Assembly (NCBI GenBank): GCA_009193035.1
Contig: SWDT01000204.1
Coordinates: 1-64,000 of the forward strand
Direction of reading: 5' to 3'
Source: Halicephalobus mephisto
Lineage: Eukaryota; Nematoda; Chromadorea; Rhabditida; Panagrolaimidae
Length of the DNA stretch: 64,000 nucleotides
A model generated the notes under the pieces. It did not search any database, had not been told where the DNA came from, and saw nothing but the letters and a program-made list of their open reading frames with translations. Shown piece after piece: positions 1 through 11,978 of this stretch. The position numbers were made by a program, and so were the translations under genes. Each line of letters begins with the position of its first letter. Positions within the stretch are counted from its first letter, which is position 1.

Positions 1-1478
1 CGAAACATGTATCCCCTAGAATTCAATGAGGATTCTTTTCCACTAGAGATCATATGAGGTTACCTTTAAGGGGTTAGTTGTGATCTCTTAAATCAAGATT
101 AATCCTTGTCTAAATATAATCAAAATAAAGAATAAAGCGCATTTCTGATGCTATTCTGAAACAAAAATTCGTTACCGAATTTGCTTTTTATTATTTCATA
201 TTTTTTAGTATAATTATATTGAATATTCGAAATTGTATTTATTATTTGCTTTTTTAAGGAAATAGAAATTATGATTATACGATTTATTATTTTTTAATTG
301 CTTTGTACAGCTAATATTACTAATAGTTCTGAATATTCGAATAGATGTTTAATTTTTTGGAATTCAAAGTCGAAAGAAAACGCCATATTTACGACGAAAA
401 AGTTTGCATGTTTACCACAAACTTAATGTTAATAGAATAAAAGCTTGTGCTTACTTATCCTGATAAATGAGCTACAACTGACTTTTGGTTTGTCAGTTTT
501 CTTCAGAATTGTCAAGCTTAGAATATCTTTATCAAAATTAAGACTTGGATGGAAACTACTTAAACTGAAACTTCAATATGAATTGTTTTGTATTATTGTT
601 CTTCTTCTTTTTTAATTGTTTGGGAGCTCCAGAAAGATTTGTTTTACAAAATGACTGGTGTTTCTCTAAAAGAGGTATAACTAACTGGAGAGAATTTGGA
701 GGTAAATCAGAATTCTCTGAAAATGAATTATCAAAAGCAGATGCAAACTCTAGAGACGTGACATCTTCGCAACTAATGGAGAGCAGTCAAGGAGATTACA
801 CTTGTCCAATAGACGTATGTGGAAGACAGTTCCCCACCAATTATAAACTTGAAGAACATATGCAACTAGGAAAACACGAACATAGTCTTCAAAAGATGAT
901 AAATCGTGAGTACATTATCAATAAATATACAGCATCTATTGAAGAACGCTCCGCTAAAGAAACAGTCACTATTCAAAATGTACTGAATTTAGGCAATCCC
1001 CGAGTTGATGCTCTTGATTCAGAACTTATGGTTGATATATTTCATGAAATTAAAGATAATTCAATTACTCAAGAAATGGAAGACCAACTTTCAAATGATA
1101 AAGAAAATACAACACCGGTGCCATTATCTACTGGACGTCATCGACAGCACTCGGTAGATGACGGGCCAAGCCCAAAAAAACATCGAGATGAATTAATATG
1201 AAACAGAATTACATTTTCAATAATGACAAAAAATCAAGTGTGTCAAATTAAAATCACAATATAATTTAGAGTAAAATTCACTAGTTCTGAATCCTAAAAC
1301 ATATGTGAAATATTATTTGGAGAATAAAATAAAGAAACGCGCTTTATTCTTCATTTTGATTATATTTAGACAAGGATTAATCTTGCTTTAAGAGATCACA
1401 ACTAACCCCTCAAAGGTAACCCCATATGATCTCTAGTGGAAAAGAATCCTCATTGAATTCTAGGGGATACATGTTTCG
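1..1478. mobile_element. TIR-bounded transposon-like unit with a C2H2-finger ORF
   Basis: Bases 1-146 and 1333-1478 are near-identical inverted repeats with a few mismatches. The left arm begins at the first base of the window, so the true outer end may lie outside it and no target duplication can be checked. The 1.19 kb between the arms holds one substantial ORF (578-1201, +). No transposase catalytic motif is visible, so this may be a non-autonomous or unfamiliar element. The inverted repeats are directly seen; mobility is inferred. Confidence 0.6.
578..1201 (+). CDS. C2H2 zinc-finger ORF inside the inverted-repeat unit
   Basis: This ORF of up to 207 codons carries one C2H2 finger, with Cys76, Cys81, His94 and His100 (C-x4-C-x12-H-x5-H), followed by an acidic and polar C-terminal half and a basic tail. 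The hydrophobic first 17 residues come from a pyrimidine-rich stretch ending in CAG at about 633. That stretch may really be a splice acceptor, so the real exon could begin there and the apparent signal peptide be an artefact. The finger region resembles uncharacterised finger proteins seen in invertebrate repeat families. It lies centrally between inverted repeats and is probably element-encoded. Function unknown. Confidence 0.4.
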   Translation: MNCFVLLFFFFFNCLGAPERFVLQNDWCFSKRGITNWREFGGKSEFSENELSKADANSRDVTSSQLMESSQGDYTCPIDVCGRQFPTNYKLEEHMQLGKHEHSLQKMINREYIINKYTASIEERSAKETVTIQNVLNLGNPRVDALDSELMVDIFHEIKDNSITQEMEDQLSNDKENTTPVPLSTGRHRQHSVDDGPSPKKHRDELI

Positions 1479-4400
1479 GGATTTTTCACCAAAATGGTCC
1501 TGAAGCGAAAAAAATTTAAAAAAAAATAAATCAGGATTTGGAGATATTTTACCTCTGAAATTTTTCCAGACCCCCTCTTTTTTCGATGTTTTTTTCTTAT
1601 CTGGTGTAGAATTCAATAGGATTCAGAATCCGTCGTTTATTTTCATTAAATCAATGGGGGATGAGGCGAAAACTTGGAAAAACTAAATTCTCCAAAAGTT
1701 TTTTGATTATAATTTTTCTAAATTTCGTCTGCAAATGATGGTTTATATACCACTAGACTCAGAATTAAATTACGAGTCGATTGATATATAACATGTCAGA
1801 GTTGAATATTGAATGGCTTCAGAAAGCGCGGATTCTGAATCTTGCTCCAGAAGCCACTTCAGAAGACCGGACCTCGATTTTTCGCAATCATGCTCCCACA
1901 CAATTCTGTGGACAAAAAATGAACGAAAAATAACAAGTCTCCGAGATTTGCCGTTCTGCCCTCGATTTTCTCAAAAAACGCGTTATATACCATTTTAAGC
2001 TCTTGAGATACACATTCAAAATCTGTTTCTGTTGAGCGTTTTCTGAAGTGCGTTAACTAAAAAAGTATAAAATTCCTTATATCAACTTTAAAGAAAGGGA
2101 TTCTATTTTGGTGTTTGAGTTCTGTTTTTAATACTTGTTTTCTGCGTCAAATATTACGATTCGAATAATTCTTTTCTGCAATTAGGTGTAAATTTCGAGT
2201 TGATTCTGATTAATTTTTAAAAGATGCGTAAAAATTCAAAATGCGATGTTAAAACTTCGTAGTTCCCATCAATTATCTGACTTCAGAAGAGCACTCAGCA
2301 AAAACAGATTCTGAATATAGATTTCAAGGGATAGAAATGCATCTTATTTGAAAATGTCATTTCGAGTAAGTGGATTTCCCTTGTCAGTTAACTATCAAAG
2401 GATGGTCCCCGTTTTGATTCTTATAGGACGGAAACTTTTTAACTTGAAGAATTCTAAAGCGAAAGAACCGGAAACAACATCTGAAACGCCGCTAATTTTA
2501 CTTGTTTAGTAAAGCAAACGACTTTCGGGAATTATTCCTATCTCTTCCAATTTTTTATTCATTGTCCGTTTGCGGTCTTTATTCATCTTCCGTGATTCTG
2601 CTTGCGATAAAGAAGCTGGATGCCTCTTCCGGTAGGACAAAAGCGACTCCTTCGTCAATTATGTGCCCAATTCAGAGACAGGATCGAAAGCACGCGAGTC
2701 ATCCGCTCCCCGGCAAAGTATTCCCTGTACATCCTTAATTCAAGCCATTTTAAATCCAAGTCGTTCGGGATACCGTAGCTACAACAGTATAAAGTTCAAC
2801 ACTTAGTAACAAAAAGGAAATGTTTTCGATCGCATTAAAGACTTATTTCCTTGCTTTGTAAAGTTCAGAAAAATCTGCAGTACATCTTCTGCTTGATTTC
2901 AACTACTTCGTTGCTTAGTTCACGAAGATACACTTCTTCATTACAAAAGTTCGACTCTCTTCTACCTTAGTTACGTGAAACTATTACTACTAAACCTGAA
3001 AATCGTTTTGATTAATAAAGTAGCGAAATGATATATAGAACTTACTAAAATCCTTCAATACTTCAGCAGAATCTCCACAAACCAATGAAATAGCTGAAAA
3101 CAGTTAAAATATATGTCGCTCTCCTTCACTAGAGTTTTATAAAACATGGCAAATAAAGCAAAGAAATAAGATAAATCCTCGATAAAACTGAATCTCATCA
3201 AAAAAGTTAATCTTTCGAAAACCTCGAGTTATGCTTCGGCCTGACAAGTTCAGATTTCAACTTCAAAATCTGATCACTAGCTTTAATAAAGAGAGTACTA
3301 ATCAAGTTCTCTTCATAAAGGAACAACATCACACTAAAGACGATCTCAGTGAAAAACAAGGAGAATAATCCCGATCACGAGTCATCTTGAAATGCACGTA
3401 GCTCACACTTTATTTTGGCGGGGAATTTCGACATACTTCTGGGAAAGGGCAAGTTCTCATAGTCCTCAGGAACTTCATGTCGGGAGTACGGTTCACATTC
3501 TGTAACGAGACCACAATTTGAATCGGAGGATTAATATTTATTTTCTGTGAATGCAAAATAATAATTTCTTCGGTAGAATTCCAATTATTACTTTTTTAAA
3601 TTTATTATCAAGATTCCGCATTAATGAAAAAAGTACTAGGAAAATTAAACATTTCCCTAGTGAACGAATCTTTCACAATGAACAACTTTGCACTTAAGTA
3701 CAGTAACCAACCAATTCATTGATAGTTTATTTTCACTATTTACTATAAAACATCTCGAAAACAGATTTGGAACTTTGTAAATCCAGCCGAACTTGTGTTT
3801 ACATGTCCTCTGTCCCTCAATCTGGGGAAATACATCTTCATAACGACTTCAACCACCTGTCATGAAAATGTTGAATGTTGCAATTTTCTGAAACTAGGGA
3901 TTGCGGTTCCTTTGTTGTCGAGGTTTTATGGAGTCGGGGCACACGCAACAGACACCTCAAAGAGCGCGAAATTGCGACAAAGACCAGATCGTTTGGGTTA
4001 ACGATCGTGAGCTCCTTCAAAATGCAAATCGCCCCTTTTTTCGGCCTGGACATTACTCATGAACGTGGTTATCGGTCCCTGGACAGGAGAATCTGCATAC
4101 ATCCATCTTTGCCGTAAGAAGCTTTGTCAACCTTTTTGCAAACTCCCTCAGGGGACTCGTAGAGGAAAAAGAACAGCACACCGCCGCCGTGCCGCATTTG
4201 TCGCCCGCGGGAATACATTACCCTTGTCTATTTCACTCCTCTTCAGGAAAATCCCGAAAGTCAGAAAGCAATGCAATAATTTTGGATGGTAAATTTTGGC
4301 AGCTTCCCCTCGCTTGGGGAATTGAACCAACACCGGCAGATATACATCCCTTGGTACGGTAGGAGGGAGTCACCGGAACACAAAGACTGCAGCGGTGTCA

Positions 4401-4630
4401 CGAAATCCTTCTTCCGGCGAGAATTCTAACAATCAAATGCCAATTGAAAGAGACCCGACAAGGCGGACCAAGTGCAAATTCAATTAGACTGGACTTTATC
4501 CATCTACATCCAAATTTAACAAGTCACTCATTGGTCCATTTATCCGGGCGATTAGGAAAACTTGACATCCCCAATTTGCAGTCCTTCTGAAAGCAATTCT
4601 TTAGAAATCAGAACAAAAGAAAAGACTCAC
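1479..4630. other. Non-coding stretch, nothing recognised
   Basis: Only short ORFs without family resemblance or convincing exon structure are present. The 3' end and last exon of the enoyl-CoA hydratase gene should lie somewhere here, but I could not identify them. Confidence 0.5.
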
Positions 4631-5505
4631 AGTGCCGAAAGTACTGGAGAAGCCAAACCTCTCAAAACCAGAAGAGGGTTGGAGTGGATTCTCGTAAGCC
4701 CGATTGATCGACTCCTTGATTATCTTGACAGCCAACCGAGGTTGACCAGCAATCTTCTCACCCAACTTTATCGCTTCATCCAAAAGTTGATCTGCAGGGA
4801 CGACTTTGGAAATTAAACCAAACTGCAAAGCTTCTTGAGCCGTAATCCTGTTCCCTGTGAGGACCATCTCCATGGCCAACGACTTCCCAACGGCTTTAGG
4901 TAGTCGTTGAGTTCCTCCAGCCCCGGGAACGGTTCCAATATTGATCTCAGGCTGGGAGAAGACCGTGTTGTCGGCAGCATAGATGATATCACAGGTCATC
5001 GAAAGTTCACACCCTCCTCCGAAAACATATCCGTTGACCGCCGCAATCAGCGGCTTTCGAACTTCACTGAATGCTGGCCAATCCTTCAGAAACTCGCCCT
5101 CATAAATCTGTACATAATTCAGTTCGTTCATCTGACGAATATCAGCTCCGGCAGTGAAAAACTTCTTCGATGAGCTTGTGATTACAATCGCTCCAACGTT
5201 ATCGTCATCATCGAACTCACGGAAACACGTTGCAACCTGTGAATTAACTAGGTATAAAGTAATTGATAAAATAAATATTTACTTCATGCATCAGTTCCTT
5301 ACTCAATGAATTGAAGGTTCGTGGTTTGTTCAATGAGACCAGTCCAACGTTCTTGAGTGCTCCAACACGATCACATTTCACGTAATTTAATTCAGCTAAA
5401 AATTAATAAAACTACTTCAGTATTTTGTAATCATGACTTACGAGTGGTAGTTGTCGAAAAATATCGAAAAACACGAGGTTTTGCTGCGAAAACCAACCGG
5501 AACAT
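4631..5505 (-). CDS. Mitochondrial enoyl-CoA hydratase (ECHS1 / ECH-6 type), 3' end missing
   Basis: Hydrates 2-enoyl-CoA to 3-hydroxyacyl-CoA in mitochondrial beta-oxidation and branched-chain amino acid breakdown. Three exons join in phase: 5442-5505, 5283-5395 and 4631-5236, giving 261 codons. The first 21 residues are Arg/Ser/Thr-rich without acidic residues, as in a mitochondrial presequence. Exon 3 carries the GADI motif of the oxyanion-hole region, the GGGCE motif with the first catalytic Glu, and [17 protein letters not shown] with the second catalytic Glu. The chain stops at STFGT followed by a GTGAGT donor at 4630. ECHS1 proteins are about 290 aa, so a last exon of about 30 codons (expected core like EGMxAFxEKR) is missing. 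I searched 2.5-4.6 kb by eye without success. Family call is firm. Confidence 0.9.
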
Positions 5506-8257
5506 ATTTAACGAAAATTCCATTCAACCGAGAGCCAAGTCAAAGACGAGAAAAACAAAAACAAGGTCCCGCAGCGAAAAGTCTGATTTGGGGTAAAGGC
5601 CAGTTCACTTTTTGTCGATGGAATCCCCCTTATTTCTTCACTTATTGCGTTTTAAATTTATGAAGTTTTGACATGATGGTTTGAAATTGTATGGAAAGAG
5701 ACAATTCTCCTGCGGATTGACTATTTTCGGGGAAGTTGGATGTGCTCCGATTCTCTCCTGAGGGTGCCATTGACGGCAACGAGCAAATTGTATCGAGAAG
5801 AGGCTTACTTCATAACCGCCAGAGGAGGAGTATCTTTGACTCCGAAGATGAAGCCAGTCGTGCTAGTTTCTTGTTTGCTCTTCCAAAATCAAATCGAGTA
5901 AGCTTGTCCGTGTCCCGTTTTGACACATTTTGTGAGGACTACCATTTTGAATTTTGATTGGCTTTTCTAGACGGCGAATCCAATTTTGCTAGAATTGAAC
6001 TGGGGTTTCTTGAAGTTGGCTGACGGACACCTTGTGGCTCCTTTGGGGCCCTTTACGGTACTTTTCTTTCTTCAAAAAAGTGTAAACTTGGTTAAAAATA
6101 AAAGTGAACTTTGCGCGATATTTCTATAAACAAGGATTTTTTATCGTAGTTTTTGTCTGGAGATAGAGATTCCCAAAAGAAACAGCGGTACAAACAAAGC
6201 CTGATTGGTAATGAATTCTGCCAAGGATGCGCTCTCGACAAGGTTAAATCGTTTTCGAGAGGTAGTTTAATAATGACGACATGAAAATGATGTTTCCTCG
6301 ATTTCAAAGACAATGCCGAAGAAAATCCCGTTAATTATGCAACCTCAGTCAAGAGCCGCTTTGACATTTTCTGAGGTCTTGATTGTCTTTCCACGACAGA
6401 AGGATGATATTTATTTTTAAATTAAAATATTCTCCACCTGTTTTGTTTTCGGTTCTTCCGTTGGATCATCAATTACAAAACTATTTTTTTCACATTTCCC
6501 AGGACCCAGCTGTCGCGCATTCTTTCCAGTTTGCCAAAAGTTTACCAATCTCAAAGTTGTTTTCTAAAACGTTGATTTTCATTTTTTGTCATTCCGATTA
6601 TATGGAAAAGATGGAAACTGAGCCGAAGCGGTTAACTCGGCAGGAGACTTCCTTCACGTCTAATCCCAATTCTCTGAGCGCCGAACAAAGTCCTCGCCAA
6701 CACCTGAATTGGGTTAAGAAAGCGTGTTCTTCACGAAGAAGAGGAAGAATTTACAGATTTAAGAGGAAAACGGTTTTTTCTCTGAGAGCACATTGACATA
6801 ATACCTGTGATCGAGGGTAGTGAGACGGATTTGTCTCCGGATCTGCCTCTGGCACGCGGAATTGGGCTAAGACGTTCATTGCGCCCAAGCCAGATGGAGG
6901 AAATTTTTCCGAAGAAAGGGATTTAATGGTGATCAAACCTTGTCTTTGCAACCACAAGGTTGAAGCTTTACACGTGTTTTCAATAAACGTGGCTTCACCT
7001 TCGATTTCCCTCTTGCAGATGCTAGTTTCCTCTTGAGTTGTCCTGACTGTTATTTCGTCCCCACTTGAACTAGGATCTCGGGAAACGATTAAGTGCTTCT
7101 AATTGCCCCGATCAAGATCAAGTGACTTGTTAGGATCCTCTTCTACCGTAATTCTACACCTTGTCCATGCTCTCATTTGCAACTGTCCATAATGAGTTTC
7201 CCGCACAAGATCCCATTATTCAATTGAGAGTTGTTTTCTGACATGTGTAAGCGAATTGACCTGAACAATAGATGAGAGTCCCGATAGGTGTTATTATTTT
7301 TATGCCAATTAACGGGAAACAATCGGCAGACAGGTGCCACCACTGTTACCAAACAGCAATTTGTATCTTGTCCATCTGCATGAAATCTCGCTTTAGCTAC
7401 GTTATCCGTGTTAAATCCCCCAATTGCATCTGCTTGTATGCAAATATTGCATCAATCCAATCTTCGCGATTTAAGCTTGTTTAACCGGACAAGTGCGCCA
7501 AATGAGAGGTAATCCGTCACTCAATCTCATTTCTTAAAGATGCTCATGAGTAAACAAGCAAATGAATATAACTGTTTGCTTGTCTTGTCCAATTCCTACT
7601 TGAGTAATCGGGATCGGGTATTCCAGGGCAATCTGAGCAGAAGGACCAAAAATCCACTTTATTGCTTAGTTTCCCATCCACTGATCATTGTTCTGGCCAC
7701 ATGGTGCACCAGATCCCACAGGTTGTCCAATTTGCGGAAATTGAGCTTACTCCTTCTTTCCAGCTGATCCTGAGAGGTCAACAGAGGTCAAGACGACAGA
7801 CGAAGCTCAATTTTCAGGTAATGACCCAAATTGTTTCAATTCAATCAAACATTTTGTTTCCCCCTATTTGGCCTTATTTGGGTTCATTCAATGTCACCTC
7901 CCAAAGGAAAACGAACCTCGGCAAATCAAGAAGGCAGCTGCATAAAACTTTGCCGCATTCTGCGTGCCATCTTCTCCTTGCAAATCCGCTCAGCTGCCTG
8001 CCGCTTTTGTTTCTTTTCCAAGAATAAAAGGCAAAACGGCTTTTCACCTCAAATCCGAGAAATCATCAAAGGCCACCGCTCGGCACAAGTGGTTGCCACC
8101 GAGCCGCGCGATGCATGAATGTCACTCAAAGTTTGTTTGCATACGGTCAAGAAGTCTTTCTCACAGATTTGGCGCTTCTTTTTGACACCTGGTATCTATT
8201 TCCTTTTAAAGATGAGTGATGAAAAGAAATTCTCCATTAGACAAGCAGATGCCCAAA

Positions 8258-9301
8258 TATAGTATAAACCAAAAAACAAGCAAGATTGAATTTGCTCGAA
8301 AATTAGAGTTAATGTTTTGCTTCGGGAGGTAATATTTGATGCAATTACTATATATTTTGATAGTACGGGCATCTCTGAAAAATCCTATAATGAAAAAGTT
8401 GCATTTGTTTTTAAAGAAAAATCGTGTCTTTTAGCTTTTTTGTGTATTTTTCGCAGAAAACAACGCGTTTCAGAATCTGTCTTTTGGGTTATCTGAAAAT
8501 CTATTCTTAACTTTATAGTTGATGAATCCTTCACATCCTTCTGTTAGGTCCTAAAGGGGTGTGGAAAAGTATAGTTTATTATGAGAACATGCAGCAAATT
8601 CTAGACAATACAATAGAGACGGGAAGATAGATCTCAATCCTGCTTGATAAGATTTGAGGCCCTTTTATATCCTAGTTCTGGTTATTAGAATTTTATGGGT
8701 TAATAGTTCCTGAGGTCAGGTTGGTGAACAGATTAGCCTCTTAGGTTTCAAAGAGTTACAAGTATCGGTCCCAATGCCTTTTTACTGATTTTTTAAAGAT
8801 AATCCTATTTAATCTCAATTAAGATGATCAAGCTGTCGAATGGTCGGAAAATCGATATCCTCAGAATTCAATGATTTCTTTCTGAGAAGATAATACTCCA
8901 TCCGAAGTTTCTTTTAATGAAATTACAGCTTCTAAAGTCCTGTTTGAAATCTATAGCGACTTTTGGAAGTTGACTTTCGTAAAATTTTTTGATGACTTTA
9001 GATGTCAGATTGCCTTTTTAAAACGGCTAATGAATCTGGAATTTCGAAATCTTTAGTAGCTGTAGAGTCAATGATAGGTTTTCAGATAACCCAAAAGAAA
9101 GATTCTGAAACGTGTTGTTTTCTGCAAAAAATGCATAAAAAGCTGAAACACTATTTTTCTCTAAAGTCAAATGCAACTTTTCAGAGATGCCCGTACTATC
9201 AAAATATATAGTAATTGCATCAAATATTACCTCCCGCGGCAAAACATTAACTCTAATTTTTGAGCAAATTCAATCTTGCTTGTTTCTTGGTGCACACTAT
9301 A
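8258..9301. repeat. Foldback (long inverted repeat) element
   Basis: A left arm of about 250 bp (8258-8505) is repeated in inverted orientation at about 9065-9301, at a rough 85-90% identity by eye. The 550-bp centre shows no gene. The overall length is 1044 bp. Arms this long with no ORF suggest a foldback-type or MITE-like non-autonomous transposon. Short ORFs in the right arm are arm artefacts. Confidence 0.75.
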
Positions 9302-11970
9302 CAGTAAATACCTACTTGGCTTTAAGGAAACCATAAATACCAAAGCTTAAACATTCCCCGAAGCTAATCTTGATGTGCCTAGGCAATTTGAAATTGCATT
9401 GATCAGATTCGCGATAACGGACCTGGGAAATTCGGAAGAAGATGTCAAGAACCAAGGGCTCAAATCTGTCAAGATTAGCAGACGCGCGGCTTCCAACCAT
9501 TTACATAAAAATTTGCATATTCCTTGCTTCCGTAATTTTTCATTGGAAGAATCCTGGGGTGAATCAGCAGCTGGAGAAGCACCTGATTCGTCTAATTTCA
9601 ATTTAATGACGAATTAAAAGAACATGATCGGTAACTGCTAAGGCATCGACATCTGTCGACCAATGCGCGAAACCTGTCGCTCACGGATTTTGGTTTTAAT
9701 TCATCTCCGCCAGATTGAGATTCTTCATTTAGAGTAGTTTAAGAAAAGTAGGCACTTATCTCACCTTTGACACCTTTTCCTGAGTACCCTGGTGTCACGA
9801 TTCAAACAAGTTCTCAATTCATTAAATGGAAGAATGCAAAACAAATTCAGGTGTCCACCGTGCTTCCACTTTCCCTTTCTGCGCCTCGTTCTTCCGCACT
9901 TTTTTCAAGCCCGGAGGGCAAGAATCACTCGCTTTTTGCGTGGAAAGATGTTTGCGCGATTGGCGGTCAGTCAAAATCTCTATTCTTGCTCCATGAAGAA
10001 AATCCATTTTGGGTGGAAATTAAGAAGAAAGAGAAAACGACGGTCGAACCGTTTATGCACGCAAGAATTGAAGTGCCCATTTTCTCTGTTAGAATGAAAG
10101 GAACATGAATAAGGGGCGAAAGTAGCCCGTCATCTTTACCGGCTGGATCCCAGCTTGTTCTCCAGCTGACCGAAATGTTGTCTTCCTTATTTTGAACTCT
10201 TGTTTTACTCAAACTTTCCCGCCCTTCATTTCATCCTTTATCCGATTTTTTCTCGGAGACAAGTCCGAAGATTCAATTTCAATCGCCTCAGGGTCGATAC
10301 CTGTTTTTGCTATTATCAGTGCCGATGAATCTTTTTTCTGTCAAGCGGATATCCAGGAGAACGGTTCGCAGGCGTTGTTTCTGGATCTTGAGAAGCGAAA
10401 AAAGAGAAAGCAGCGGGTCATCGTCACCTGCAGACTCTCGTTGTCTGATTTTGATTCTGACTCCTTTTGTTTTTTCACTTTTAATTTTTTTTAAATGTAC
10501 TTCTTGAGTCAAATTTATTTTTCAACTTTCGAAATTCTTTGTTTTGGCCTGGTTTTAATCCCACAGAGATTTGTCCAAGGTACTGGTCTTCTTTGCCTCA
10601 TCTGTCTTCTTTGCTGCTTACTGCTTGGTGGCACGGCATTGATCTTTCCTTCTTGGGGCACACGTTCGTTCCAAATAGCACCGGCAAAGCATGGGAGATT
10701 TTTTGAAGCGACAAACCAACTTGCTTCTTCCTGACACCAACCGTGAGCATCTCCCGTTATTCCCTTTGACGAGCTGGAATAAGGGGAAAGACAAGTACCG
10801 GGACGGCGTCCTTAGGCATTCATGGACCTGTCATTCTCGGGATGAGTAGATAGCGTAACAAGAGGACACAATGTTGCCGAACTTCCATCAATTGTAAACT
10901 CTTAACTGTTTGTTCCCGGAATTGATGGGACAGCTCTCAGAGGACACCTTCTTCCTGAATGATAGATGAAGAGGTAGCCACCGTGTCATTCCACGTCTCT
11001 CAAGAGAGCACAGGAAGGCCTAAACTGAAAACTCATTTCAATTTTCACAACGGTTGTCGTGAAAGTGGACGAGTGCCGCAGCTAACGACCTTGCGGTCTT
11101 CTTTCCTCCTGGATGCCGTGCATTTCTGCTTTTTCCTCGTTACTTGTTAAATGAGCTTACTCGAAGCAGTACTTGCGCATGAGAAGATCTTCAGGCAAAT
11201 TGTGCCATCTGCCTGACGTGCTTGAGTCGGTAACACTCCAGGCACACCTCCTTTTCTCTTTGCTTACAGCTTCCAATATTCGAAGCCAGGATTTGTCCTT
11301 TTACAATGTTGACACACTTTTGGTCTTGCATTATCACTTTTGCCTCAGGCAGCTTTGTTACACTTGTGTTGACCCAAAGACAAATTTCCCTTCAATTTGC
11401 AGTTATTAAAAACATTTCGAAACCGTTGAGATTATTTCGATTTACCGTAAACTCACCTTTCTGCATGAAAATGACGGCAGCTGGCTGGCCGTGTCCTTGG
11501 CCGTTGATTGGATACACCTGCGCCCGCTTGTCTCGCCTACTGGGAGGAGCTTGTCCCAAAGAAAGACCGGTCAGCAATAAAGAGCGGGCGTGTCTTGTGG
11601 CTTCATCAATGAAGACGGCACTGTTCTCGAATACGGCAGAGATAGATGCGCCAACCGAGCACACATCCAGTAAACTCGGCTGGATTTTTAAAGAGTAAAG
11701 GTTGAATGTCATTTTGAAAATCGTTAATTACGATTTTTGTCCAATTTTCCCATGAATTTGGTAGTTTATTTCCCTTTTGTTTACATCTGTCAGGAAGATC
11801 CCATTATACCTGTAATCCTCGGTCTGGCCACATAACTAATGCTCTTTGTCTTCTTTGCCACAAAAGTGACAGGGCCATTTTTCTAGCTTTTACCGTGGTC
11901 TTTTATTTCCACATTCTTCCGCGTCGGAGTATTCCCGTAAATTATTTGAATTATATATAATTCTTCATTT

Positions 11971-11978
11971 AGGTCAAA
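11971..11978 (+). promoter_or_regulatory. 3' splice acceptor just before the zag-1 start codon
   Basis: A pyrimidine-rich TTTAG ends at 11972, six bases before the ATG at 11979. In nematodes this is typical of a 5'-UTR intron or a spliced-leader trans-splice site. It supports 11979 as the translation start. Confidence 0.5.

Larger units (their letters stand above)
5506..11978. other. Long intergenic region upstream of zag-1
   Basis: About 6.5 kb with only scattered ORFs that lack domains or splice-consistent partners. It contains the foldback element at 8258-9301 and several CACCTG/CAGGTG E-boxes (for example 6435, 6701, 7331, 8186, 9580, 9848, 10425, 11515). It is probably the regulatory domain of the neuronal transcription factor gene downstream. 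Confidence 0.5.
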
